Part shown: in pieces, positions 25,012 through 32,339 of the stretch | How positions within the stretch are numbered: position 1 is the first letter of the stretch | How the letters are laid out: the number at the start of each line of letters is the position of its first letter | Assembly (NCBI RefSeq): GCF_043633585.1 | Contig: NZ_CP141832.1 | Span: forward strand, 2,728,001 to 2,792,000 | Reading direction: 5' to 3' | Length of the DNA: 64,000 nt | From: Lacrimispora sinapis | GTDB taxonomy: Bacteria > Bacillota > Clostridia > Lachnospirales > Lachnospiraceae | The notes under the pieces: generated by a model | Told to the model about the DNA's origin: nothing | The model's database searches: none | The model's input: only the letters and a program-made list of their open reading frames with translations | Translations under genes and position numbers: made by a program

Positions 25012-25869
25012 TCAGTCAAACAGGCTTTCTTTTCCGGTGTAATTCAGATACTCCCTGATGACCTCATCCTGGAGCTTTTTTAAGGTTACCGGATCTTTTC
25101 CGCCTACGGTTCTTCCATTTACTGCATTTGCATGAAGGCAGAAATTGGAGGAAGAGGTTACAAGGATCTCATCTGCCTCCATCAGCTCCGATACGGAAAA
25201 CGGCCGTTCTATCACTGGAATGCCCAGACGGTAACAAGCCTTAATCATGTGGGTCTTTGAAATACCCCTCAGAATGTAATTGTCATTGGGATGGGAATAA
25301 AAGATTCCGTCCTTTAGGATGGAAACATTGCTGTGCGCACATTCCGTCACCATATCCCCGCGGTGGAAAACGGTTTCATCCGCCCCCTCCTTACGGGCTT
25401 TCTGGGCTGCCATGACTGAAGGGATCAGATTTAAGGTTTTGATGTTGCAGTGAAAAAATCTGGTATCCTCCATGGTAATCAGCTTAATGGGAGCATTGGG
25501 ATCTTTCAGCAGATTGGGCCGGATCATGACCCAGAGCTTCCCTCTCATTTCTTCTCCGTACACATGGTTTCTGGCTCCTGCTCCCCTTGTGACCTGCCAG
25601 TATACAAAATGAGTGTTACCCTCCACTTTGGAAAGAAGTTCTGTCAACAACCGGCCGAATTTATCTTTTTCCATAGGAATTATAATACCCAGCGCATTTG
25701 CACTGGAATAAAAACGGTCCAAATGCTCCTCCAGCAGATAAACCTGGTGGTTTCCTCCTACAGAAGCGTCATAAACGCCGTCTCCAAAGAAATGCACCCG
25801 GTCATTGAAGGGGACCGTTACTTCCTCCGGTGTTCCGATCGTACCATCATAATAAGCAAGTTCTTTCAT
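25012..25869 (-). CDS. D-amino-acid aminotransferase-like class IV aminotransferase
   Basis: PLP enzyme of fold type IV (285 residues). The likely PLP lysine is in KTLNLIPSVMA, with a conserved glutamate in VTECAHSN and TSSSNFCLHA near the C-terminus, as in D-alanine and branched-chain aminotransferases. The operon context of D-glutamate cyclase halves and 5-oxoprolinase favours a D-amino-acid role, such as D-glutamate/2-oxoglutarate exchange. A branched-chain enzyme cannot be excluded given the Liv-type transporter. GAGGGTGA precedes the ATG. Confidence 0.85.
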   Translation of the reverse strand: MKELAYYDGTIGTPEEVTVPFNDRVHFFGDGVYDASVGGNHQVYLLEEHLDRFYSSANALGIIIPMEKDKFGRLLTELLSKVEGNTHFVYWQVTRGAGARNHVYGEEMRGKLWVMIRPNLLKDPNAPIKLITMEDTRFFHCNIKTLNLIPSVMAAQKARKEGADETVFHRGDMVTECAHSNVSILKDGIFYSHPNDNYILRGISKTHMIKACYRLGIPVIERPFSVSELMEADEILVTSSSNFCLHANAVNGRTVGGKDPVTLKKLQDEVIREYLNYTGKESLFD

Positions 25870-25895
25870 AGGTTCACCCTCTTTTCTTTCCCGCC

Positions 25896-26594
25896 TTATT
25901 GTCCCAGATAGGCTTTTTTTACCCGCACATCCCGTAACAGATCTCCTGCATTTCCTTCCATGGAAATTTTTCCCGTTTCCATCACATAGGCACGGTTGGA
26001 AATGGATAATGCCATTTTTGCGTTCTGTTCTACCAGAAGAATGGTAATGCCGTTTTTGTTCACTTCCTTAATAATGGAAAAAATTTCTTTGACTAACAGC
26101 GGCGACAGTCCCATGGAGGGCTCATCCATTAAGATCATCTTAGGCTTTGCCATCAGTGCCCGGCCAACGGCAAGCATCTGCTGTTCTCCGCCGGATAAGG
26201 TTCCTGCAAGCTGTCTGCGGCGTTCTTTTAACCGGGAAAAACGGTCATACACCTTAGCCATTGTGGCTGACATATCTTTCTGATCCGTAAATGCTCCCAT
26301 TTCCAGATTTTCCTCGACTGTCATTTGTGGAAAAATATGTCTTCCCTCCGGCACATGGGCAAGTTTTAAACCGATGATCCGGCTGGGTTCGGTTTTTCTT
26401 AAATCTGTACCGTCAAAACGAAGCTCGCCCTCGTCGGCCTTTTTCAGTCCCGATATGGTTCTTAATATGGTAGTCTTACCTGCGCCGTTGGCCCCGATAA
26501 GAGAAACGATTTCTCCGTCATTAACCTTTAAGGAAACTCCATGAATGGCTTTGACGGCTCCATAGGAAACCGCCAGATTTTTAACCTCAAGCAT
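25896..26594 (-). CDS. livF: Branched-chain-type amino acid ABC transporter ATPase LivF
   Basis: ATP-hydrolysing subunit of a Liv/HAAT-family importer (232 residues). Walker A is GANGAGKTT, the signature is LSGGEQQML, and Walker B is MILMDEPSMGLSP; the short length and LLVEQN segment are typical of LivF. The start is set by GAGGAGG and overlaps the livG end by 8 nt. Catabolic genes follow directly in the same operon, so the substrate may not be a branched-chain amino acid. Confidence 0.95.
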   Translation of the reverse strand: MLEVKNLAVSYGAVKAIHGVSLKVNDGEIVSLIGANGAGKTTILRTISGLKKADEGELRFDGTDLRKTEPSRIIGLKLAHVPEGRHIFPQMTVEENLEMGAFTDQKDMSATMAKVYDRFSRLKERRRQLAGTLSGGEQQMLAVGRALMAKPKMILMDEPSMGLSPLLVKEIFSIIKEVNKNGITILLVEQNAKMALSISNRAYVMETGKISMEGNAGDLLRDVRVKKAYLGQ

Positions 26595-27390
26595 GTTCCG
26601 TAACCTCCTCTTCTTTTCCCAGATACGCCTCGATCACCTTCTGGTTGTTGGCAATCTCCTCCGGTGTTCCAAAGGCAATGGAGGTGCCAAAATCAAGAAC
26701 CTTGATCCGTTGGCAGATCTTCATGACCAGGCTCATATCGTGTTCAATGAGAAGGACCGATATCTTGAATTCCTTTCGGATATAATTGATGATTTCCAGT
26801 AGCTCCTCTGTTTCCGTGGGATTCATTCCTGCTGCCGGCTCATCCAAAAGAAGAAGCTTCATATCGGTTGCAAGGGCTCTGGCAATCTCTAAGCGGCGCT
26901 GTTCCCCATAAGGAAGATTCCCGGCTTCCCAGTCTTCTTTTCCGCTTAAATGGACTACTTTTAACAGTTCCTTTGCCTGCCTGGATAACATGGCTTCCTG
27001 CTTCCAGTACCTGGGAGTACGAAATACTGCATGGACAAGGCCATAAGAGAACCTGGAATTCATGGCGGCTTTTACATTGTCGATCACTGACATTTTCTTG
27101 AATAACCGAATATTCTGGAATGTTCTTGCAATTCCCGCCTCTACGATCTGATACGTGTTTTTTCCGTTCATGCGCTGCCCGTTTAAATAAAAGGAGCCTT
27201 CGGTGGGCTTATAAACTCCGGTGATCAAGTTAAATACCGTGGTTTTCCCTGCCCCGTTAGGCCCGATCAAGCCTACCAGCTCCGATTGGCCGATTTCTAA
27301 GTCAAATCCGTCCACGGCCTTTAACCCCCCAAACTGGATTCCCAAATTCTGAGCCATTAAGACGGGAGTTTCTTTTCCCTGATCTGTCAT
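26587..27390 (-). CDS. livG: Branched-chain-type amino acid ABC transporter ATPase LivG
   Basis: Second ATPase of the importer (267 residues from ATG 27388-27390). Walker A is GPNGAGKTT, the LivG-type signature is LPYGEQRRLE rather than LSGGQ, and Walker B is LLLLDEPAAGMNP. The ATG is chosen over a GTG two codons upstream because it is better spaced from GGAGG. Adjacent to livM (2 nt) and livF (overlap). Confidence 0.95.
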   Translation of the reverse strand: MTDQGKETPVLMAQNLGIQFGGLKAVDGFDLEIGQSELVGLIGPNGAGKTTVFNLITGVYKPTEGSFYLNGQRMNGKNTYQIVEAGIARTFQNIRLFKKMSVIDNVKAAMNSRFSYGLVHAVFRTPRYWKQEAMLSRQAKELLKVVHLSGKEDWEAGNLPYGEQRRLEIARALATDMKLLLLDEPAAGMNPTETEELLEIINYIRKEFKISVLLIEHDMSLVMKICQRIKVLDFGTSIAFGTPEEIANNQKVIEAYLGKEEEVTEHA

Positions 27391-27392
27391 TG

Positions 27393-28412
27393 TCACGCAC
27401 CTCCATTCGCTTTTACTTTTTCCGGCTTCTTATCTTTGTCCTTGATTTTAAGCAGTCGCTTTAACAGACGCGTCAGGGAAAATTCCCAGGTTCCAAAGAT
27501 GCCGCCAGGCTTAAAAATCATGACCAGCAATAAAATCACGGAATAAGCGAGCATCCGATACAGGGAAAACTGGCGGGTCATTTCCGGCAGAGAGGATAAA
27601 AAGGCTGCTCCGATCATAGATCCGGTAAAAGAACCGGTTCCGCCAATGATGACCTCTGAGAGCAGCTCTGCGGAATACATAAAGTTGAAATTGGTAGGAA
27701 TCATGGCGGTCATGTAATGAGCATAGATCCCTCCTCCTACCCCTGCAAAAAAGGCAGCTGCCGTAAAGGTCAGCACCTTATAGTAGGTCACATTGATCCC
27801 AGAAGCGGAGGCTGCTATATAATCCTCCCGAATGGCTTTGACGGTCCTCCCGAACCGGCTTCGTACATACAGGTACATCATGCCAACACAGGCAGCCATA
27901 ATCCAGTAGCACCAGTAAAAATCAGACAGTTTTAAAATGCCGCTCATGGTCTTTCCCCCTCCGGTAATGGTAAAATTGCAGAAGCAGACCCGGATGATTT
28001 CCGCAAATGCCACCGTAACGATGGCAAGATAATCCCCTCTCAACCGGAGAGCCGGGATACCCACCAGAATTCCCGCAGCTCCGGCGGCAGCCCCTCCTGC
28101 CAGAAGTGCCGTCAGAAACAATGCCAGATCCGGCAGCCCCTTTCCCGTAAGGGCATTTGATACGATGGCGGACGTATAGGCGCCAACCGATACAAAACCT
28201 GCATGGCCCAGGGAAAATTCCCCCATACAGCCTACCACCAGATTTAAGGAAGCTACCATTATAATGGTATAACAGGCAGTCGTGCAGATTCCCTTGATAT
28301 ACTCGGTGGATGCTCCAAATACCCCGGACTCAAAAAGAAAGACAAACAGGAGAAAAACAAAGAGCACACCGGCAAAATTAAGGATATAAGAGCTTTTATA
28401 CTGTTTTTCCAT
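27393..28412 (-). CDS. livM: Branched-chain-type amino acid ABC transporter permease LivM
   Basis: Integral membrane permease, 339 residues with about nine hydrophobic segments. The family cytoplasmic loop is GIPALRLRGDYLAIVTVAF and the region GRTVKAIREDYIAASASGIN contacts the ATPases. The start at ATG 28410-28412 follows GGGAGG and lies 13 nt after livH; an upstream in-frame start would overlap livH without a ribosome site. The C-terminus is lysine-rich and cytoplasmic. Confidence 0.94.
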   Translation of the reverse strand: MEKQYKSSYILNFAGVLFVFLLFVFLFESGVFGASTEYIKGICTTACYTIIMVASLNLVVGCMGEFSLGHAGFVSVGAYTSAIVSNALTGKGLPDLALFLTALLAGGAAAGAAGILVGIPALRLRGDYLAIVTVAFAEIIRVCFCNFTITGGGKTMSGILKLSDFYWCYWIMAACVGMMYLYVRSRFGRTVKAIREDYIAASASGINVTYYKVLTFTAAAFFAGVGGGIYAHYMTAMIPTNFNFMYSAELLSEVIIGGTGSFTGSMIGAAFLSSLPEMTRQFSLYRMLAYSVILLLVMIFKPGGIFGTWEFSLTRLLKRLLKIKDKDKKPEKVKANGGA

Positions 28413-28425
28413 GATCCGCCTCCCT

Positions 28426-29316
28426 CTAAACCTTCTCGCCCACATTCTTCCCCAGAATGCCGGACGGTTTTACCAACAGGATGATAATCAAAATCGCATA
28501 AGTGATGGCTTCATACCATCCGGGAGCAAACAGCTTGACAAAAATTTCAATAAGCCCTACTATAATCCCCCCAAGCATGGCTCCCGGAATGATTCCGATC
28601 CCGCCCAGTACTGCAGCAATAAATGCCTTTAGTCCCATCATGGAACCCATATCATTGGTGACCCGTGGATATTTGGTGCAGTACATAAGGGCCGCCACTG
28701 CCGCCAGAGCAGAACCAATGGCAAAGGTTACGGTGATGACCTTGTTGACATTAATTCCTGCCAGCAGGGAAGCATCCCGGTCCTGGGGAACCGCACGCAT
28801 AGCCTTTCCCATTCTGGTATTTTTAATAAAGAGCTGAAGACCCGCCATCATGGCCACACCGATCAAAATAGTTAGTAGGACATTGAGGGGAAGGGCTGCC
28901 CCGAATGCATGGATGGTGGGAAGGTCGAAAATCTTCTGGATATTCTGAGGTTTCGCCCCAAAAAGCACCATAGCCAGATTTTCTAAAAACAGACTCATGG
29001 CAAGCGCTGTGATAAGGGCGGACATAGAGCCGGCTTTCCGCACAGGTTTGTATGCCACCACTTCCACCACCACACCAACTGCGGCACATACCATAATTGC
29101 CAGAATGACGGATAACCAGGCCGGCATTCCTGCATGCGCCATTAAGGGGATGGTATAAAATAAAGTGTAGGACCCGATCATGATGAAATCTCCATGTGCA
29201 AAATTGATCATGCGGATAATTCCATAAACCATGGTATAACCCAGAGCGATGAGCGCATAGATCGCCCCCTGGTTCAGCCCGTTAATCACACTTTGTAGGA
29301 ATAATGAAAATGTCAT
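28426..29316 (-). CDS. livH: Branched-chain-type amino acid ABC transporter permease LivH
   Basis: Partner permease, 296 residues, very hydrophobic. It begins with INGLNQGAIYALIALGYTMVYGII and INFAHGDFIMIG, the LivH hallmark. It carries the ATPase-contact loop GKAMRAVPQDRDASLLAGIN. It lies 34 nt after the binding-protein gene and 13 nt before livM. Forms the channel with LivM in the cytoplasmic membrane. Confidence 0.95.
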   Translation of the reverse strand: MTFSLFLQSVINGLNQGAIYALIALGYTMVYGIIRMINFAHGDFIMIGSYTLFYTIPLMAHAGMPAWLSVILAIMVCAAVGVVVEVVAYKPVRKAGSMSALITALAMSLFLENLAMVLFGAKPQNIQKIFDLPTIHAFGAALPLNVLLTILIGVAMMAGLQLFIKNTRMGKAMRAVPQDRDASLLAGINVNKVITVTFAIGSALAAVAALMYCTKYPRVTNDMGSMMGLKAFIAAVLGGIGIIPGAMLGGIIVGLIEIFVKLFAPGWYEAITYAILIIILLVKPSGILGKNVGEKV

Positions 29317-29350
29317 AGGCAGTTTCCCTTCTATCCTGTTTTTTACTCTG

Positions 29351-30568
29351 TCATTTCTTAGTCCCTTCCGGTGACAGGGTCATCAGCCATTTCACCTTGC
29401 CTCCTTCATAGGTATTGATGGCTACGGATTTCTCCGGGTCACCGTTTGCATCAAGCGTAAAGGTTCCGCCCACTCCGGTAAAGGTCATTCCGGTCATTCC
29501 TTTCACCAAAGAGGCCGTATCAGCAGCTCCCCCGTTTTTCGCTGCCTCCACAAGCATGTAGATGGCATCATAGTAAAGGGCCGCGCAGGCATTTAAGCTT
29601 TCCGTTCCGTATTTTCCGGTATATTTGGAAACAAAGTTGGAAACGGCGGGAGCCGTATCCTCAGAGGAATAGTGATTGGTAAAATAGCAGTTCTCGAATT
29701 GATCCTCAAAGCCTTTTGTCTCCGCTCCATCCCATCCGTCACCTCCCATGATGGCACCGTCAAAGCCGGAATCCCTTGCCGCACTCACCAAAAGGGGAAC
29801 GGTATCGAGAAATGCAGGATAAAACAGAAAATCTGCTCCCTTTGCCACCACCTGGGAAGTCTGGGAAGAAAAGTCCGTATCTTTTGTGGTACATTCTCCG
29901 GTATAGACAATCTCGATTCCATTGGCTTGTGCATGTTCCAGGAAGGCATCTTTTAAGCCATTGGAATAATCATCATCCTTGGCATAAATGATGGCTGCCT
30001 TTTTCCATCCCTTTTCCTTTGCAAACTGGGCCGCCATCTTCCCCTGATAAGGGTCGATGAAGCAGTCACGGAAAATAGTGGGACCTTTCAATGTTATATC
30101 TTTATTGGTCGCCCCTGTGGTAAGCAAAAGCATGTTGTCCTTTGATGCCTGTTCTGCAATGGGAAGAGTGACTGAGGAAAAAAAACAGCCAACGACGGCA
30201 TCCGGGCTTTCTTTTTGCAGGCTGTTGTAGGCATTGATTGCCTGTTTGGCATCGCTGGCATCATCCACAACTTTTCCGCCGTTGACGATCTCCACCTTGT
30301 ACTGCGAATCACTGGCATTGATTTCTTCTGCCGCCATGGAAATGGCATTTTGTGCCCCTTCCCCGTAAATAGCAGAACCGCCCGTCAGCGAGCAGATCAC
30401 TCCGATTTTAATGGTCTTTCGATCTCCCTGTGCGGTGTTACCGGCTGCGGCTGTTGTATCCGCAGCGCCGCCCCCTGCAGCACTTTGCTGGGCCGATGAG
30501 CCACAGCCGGCAAGAAGACCGGCGGACATTGCCGCTGTCAGGACAAGAAAAAATAATCTTTTTGTCAT
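29351..30568 (-). CDS. Liv-type ABC transporter substrate-binding lipoprotein
   Basis: Extracellular receptor of the importer (type I periplasmic-binding fold, 405 residues). The signal peptide has a lipobox LLAGC, then an Ala/Gly-rich linker. The mature domain starts IKIGVICSLTGGSAIYGEGA, the classic LivJ/LivK entry. The ATG at 30566-30568 has GAGGAGG eight bases upstream. The same frame stays open for a further 109 codons upstream, but that stretch is leader DNA with a terminator hairpin. The ligand is not predictable; downstream genes suggest glutamate-related or 5-oxoproline-like compounds rather than branched-chain amino acids. Confidence 0.93.
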   Translation of the reverse strand: MTKRLFFLVLTAAMSAGLLAGCGSSAQQSAAGGGAADTTAAAGNTAQGDRKTIKIGVICSLTGGSAIYGEGAQNAISMAAEEINASDSQYKVEIVNGGKVVDDASDAKQAINAYNSLQKESPDAVVGCFFSSVTLPIAEQASKDNMLLLTTGATNKDITLKGPTIFRDCFIDPYQGKMAAQFAKEKGWKKAAIIYAKDDDYSNGLKDAFLEHAQANGIEIVYTGECTTKDTDFSSQTSQVVAKGADFLFYPAFLDTVPLLVSAARDSGFDGAIMGGDGWDGAETKGFEDQFENCYFTNHYSSEDTAPAVSNFVSKYTGKYGTESLNACAALYYDAIYMLVEAAKNGGAADTASLVKGMTGMTFTGVGGTFTLDANGDPEKSVAINTYEGGKVKWLMTLSPEGTKK

Positions 30569-30616
30569 AGTCAATTCCTCCTCATGGTTTTTTGCCATAA
30601 AATGTGTTTGGAACAT

Positions 30617-30658
30617 AAAAAAGGAGACTTTCCCATCATAATACTGGGGAAAACCTCC
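30617..30658 (-). terminator. Leader terminator/attenuator of the liv-pxp operon
   Basis: In the 5' leader, 49 nt before the binding-protein ATG, a 12-bp stem (30647-30658 with 30623-30634, two G-U pairs) is followed on the minus strand by six T. A terminator inside the leader of an operon implies conditional readthrough. Upstream leader hairpins include CTGCA-GGAGG-TGCAG (30722-30736). No T-box sequence is present. Confidence 0.7.
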
Positions 30659-30793
30659 TCGTTCTCCATTTAAACCCGGTCTCTGCTCAAAATCCGGCTC
30701 TGATAAGCAAAAAAGCCGCAGCTGCACCTCCTGCAGTTGAGACTCCTTTGTTCTCTTATTCATACCGATGATTCTTTCACCTATTTTCCTATA

Positions 30794-30799
30794 ATTATA
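30794..30799 (-). promoter_or_regulatory. Candidate -10 box of the liv-pxp operon
   Basis: A perfect TATAAT on the minus strand about 225 nt before the first gene. The -35 region is weak (TGAAAC-like), so a regulator may be needed. The leader between here and 30568 has no gene of its own that I can support. Confidence 0.45.
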
Positions 30800-30874
30800 A
30801 GGTATGCGAAAAGGCTTTGTTTCAGAACCACCGGATACGGTTCTCCTTTTTTTAGAAAGTTTTTTCGTGTCTGC

Positions 30875-30903
30875 TTGAAAAATATATCTTCCCATGCTAT
30901 ACT
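30875..30903 (+). promoter_or_regulatory. Promoter of the fluoride riboswitch-CLC transcript
   Basis: TTGAAA (30875-30880) and TATACT (30898-30903), spacer 17 bp. The expected start point is about 30910, right at the first base of the riboswitch. Confidence 0.75.
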
Positions 30904-30909
30904 GACCAA

Positions 30910-30967
30910 CAGGGAATGAAGTTCTCCCACGGCTGTTGCCTAAACTGCTTTTACGCTGATGACTTCT
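30910..30967 (+). ncRNA. Fluoride riboswitch (crcB motif)
   Basis: The aptamer matches the crcB RNA consensus: GGGAATGAAGTTCTCCC, then a linker, AAACTGC, and the 3' conserved GCTGATGACTTCT (30955-30967). It lies in the leader of a CLC-type anion transporter, one of the usual targets. Fluoride binding should stabilise the aptamer and prevent terminator formation. Confidence 0.92.
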
Positions 30968-30995
30968 GCTTTGTGCAGGAATTATCAGCTTTTTT
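30955..30995 (+). terminator. Riboswitch expression-platform terminator
   Basis: GCTGAT (30955-30960) pairs with ATCAGC (30984-30989), with an inner CTGC/GCAG stem, then TTTTTT. The 5' arm is the conserved 3' end of the aptamer, so folding is mutually exclusive: terminator off when fluoride is bound. Confidence 0.85.
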
Positions 30996-31012
30996 ACTTT
31001 GGAGGTATTTTA

Positions 31013-32212
31013 ATGAAAAAAATAATTTTATCCTACCGTGATATCATTCTTCTCAGTCTGATCACGGTCCCAATCGGTATTGCTGCGGGACTCATTGATA
31101 CGTTGTTTGGCCGGACGCTCCTCCTCCTTACGGATATCCGGGCAAGCCATCCGTTCTGGTTCCTTCCTTTTCTCCCACTCATCGGTGTCTTTCTAATCTG
31201 GTGTTTTCAGAAATTCGGGGGCAGAAGCAGTAAGGGCATGGCTTTGATTTTTGAAACCGGTCATGGAATCAATCCTGATATTCCCCTGCGCCTCATCCCA
31301 TTTTCTATCGGAAGCACCTGGCTCACCCATTTGTTCGGCGGAAGTGCCGGACGAGAAGGCGTTGCCATTCAAATAGGCGGAACCATTGGCCACTGGTTCG
31401 GCAGGCGGCTTCCCATAAAGGACAGCGGAAAGATCCTGCTGATTGCAGGAATGGCAGCCGGATTTTCCGGCTTATTCAGAACTCCCATTGCTGCTGCATT
31501 CTTTGCCCTGGAAGTGCTTACGGTGGGCATTTTGGAACAAAAGGCACTTTTGCCGGCACTGACGGCTTCCTTTACCGCCAGCTATGTTTCCGGCTTACTG
31601 GGACTTGAAAAATTTTCTTTTTTGCTGACGGAGCAACGTTTTTTTTCCTGGGAATTGGTGCCCAGGCTATTGCTGATGGGCGTTTTGTTTGGAATCACCG
31701 GAGGACTGTTTTCTCTGTCTCTTCATAAAACCAAACAGCTTCTTGCCAAATGGATCACCGATCCTATGTTGCGGATTTTTATCCTTGGAATCGCCATAAG
31801 TATATTTTCCCTCCTATGTTGGAAGGGACGTTATTCCGGGCTTGGAACCAATTTGATCTCCATGAGTTTTGAACAAGGTATATTTCCCTGGGATTTTGCC
31901 TTTAAACTGGTGTTTACCGTACTTACCTTGTCCGCAGGATTCCAGGGAGGAGAAGTCACTCCCCTGTTCTCCATCGGTGCATCCTTAGGTGTGGTTCTCG
32001 GCTCACTGCTGGGACTTCCTACGGTATTTGCGGCTGCACTTGGTTATGCTGCAGTCTTTGGCAGTGCCACAAATACATTGATTGCTCCCATGCTTATGGG
32101 TGCGGAGATTTTTGGGTTTCAGTATTTTCCTTTCTTTGCAGTGGTGTGTTCGCTGTCCTATGTATGCAACTGCAATTTTTCCATTTATCCGCTCCAAAAG
32201 CGAAGAGACTGA
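31013..32212 (+). CDS. CLC-family fluoride/proton antiporter (CLC-F type)
   Basis: Membrane exporter that lowers cytoplasmic fluoride. Its 399 residues are very hydrophobic with the CLC signature GGSAGREGVAIQIG carrying the gating glutamate. GMAAGFSGLFRTPIAAAFFALEV and GGEVTPLFSIGASLG follow. The start at ATG 31013 follows GGAGG; an upstream in-frame ATG lies inside the riboswitch and is rejected. The fluoride riboswitch in its leader is the main reason to call it CLC-F rather than a chloride channel. Monocistronic. Confidence 0.93.
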   Translation: MKKIILSYRDIILLSLITVPIGIAAGLIDTLFGRTLLLLTDIRASHPFWFLPFLPLIGVFLIWCFQKFGGRSSKGMALIFETGHGINPDIPLRLIPFSIGSTWLTHLFGGSAGREGVAIQIGGTIGHWFGRRLPIKDSGKILLIAGMAAGFSGLFRTPIAAAFFALEVLTVGILEQKALLPALTASFTASYVSGLLGLEKFSFLLTEQRFFSWELVPRLLLMGVLFGITGGLFSLSLHKTKQLLAKWITDPMLRIFILGIAISIFSLLCWKGRYSGLGTNLISMSFEQGIFPWDFAFKLVFTVLTLSAGFQGGEVTPLFSIGASLGVVLGSLLGLPTVFAAALGYAAVFGSATNTLIAPMLMGAEIFGFQYFPFFAVVCSLSYVCNCNFSIYPLQKRRD

Positions 32213-32236
32213 AAAATGAATCCTTCTTTCAAACAA

Positions 32237-32292
32237 AAGGCATCCAAAAGCAAATCTTACGGTCTGCTTCCGGATGCCTGATATGCTTTTTG
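32237..32292. terminator. Shared terminator of CLC-F and ABC-F genes
   Basis: AGGCATCC (32238-32245) pairs with GGATGCCT (32272-32279), with an inner AAGCA/TGCTT stem. A T-run follows directly on the minus strand and, eight bases on, on the plus strand. It sits between convergent genes. Confidence 0.75.
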
Positions 32293-32339
32293 TTGATTAC
32301 TTTATAGTGATGGATAAAATTCATTTCATAAGCTAAAGA

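Noticed and set aside
30617..30763. T-box or known amino-acid riboswitch in the liv-pxp leader
   Set aside because: No T-box consensus and no match to glutamine, lysine or glycine aptamers that I can recognise; kept only as an uncharacterised attenuator.
30569..30895. N-terminal extension of the Liv-type binding protein by 109 codons
   Set aside because: The canonical lipoprotein signal peptide and GAGGAGG site are at 30568; the extension crosses a terminator hairpin.
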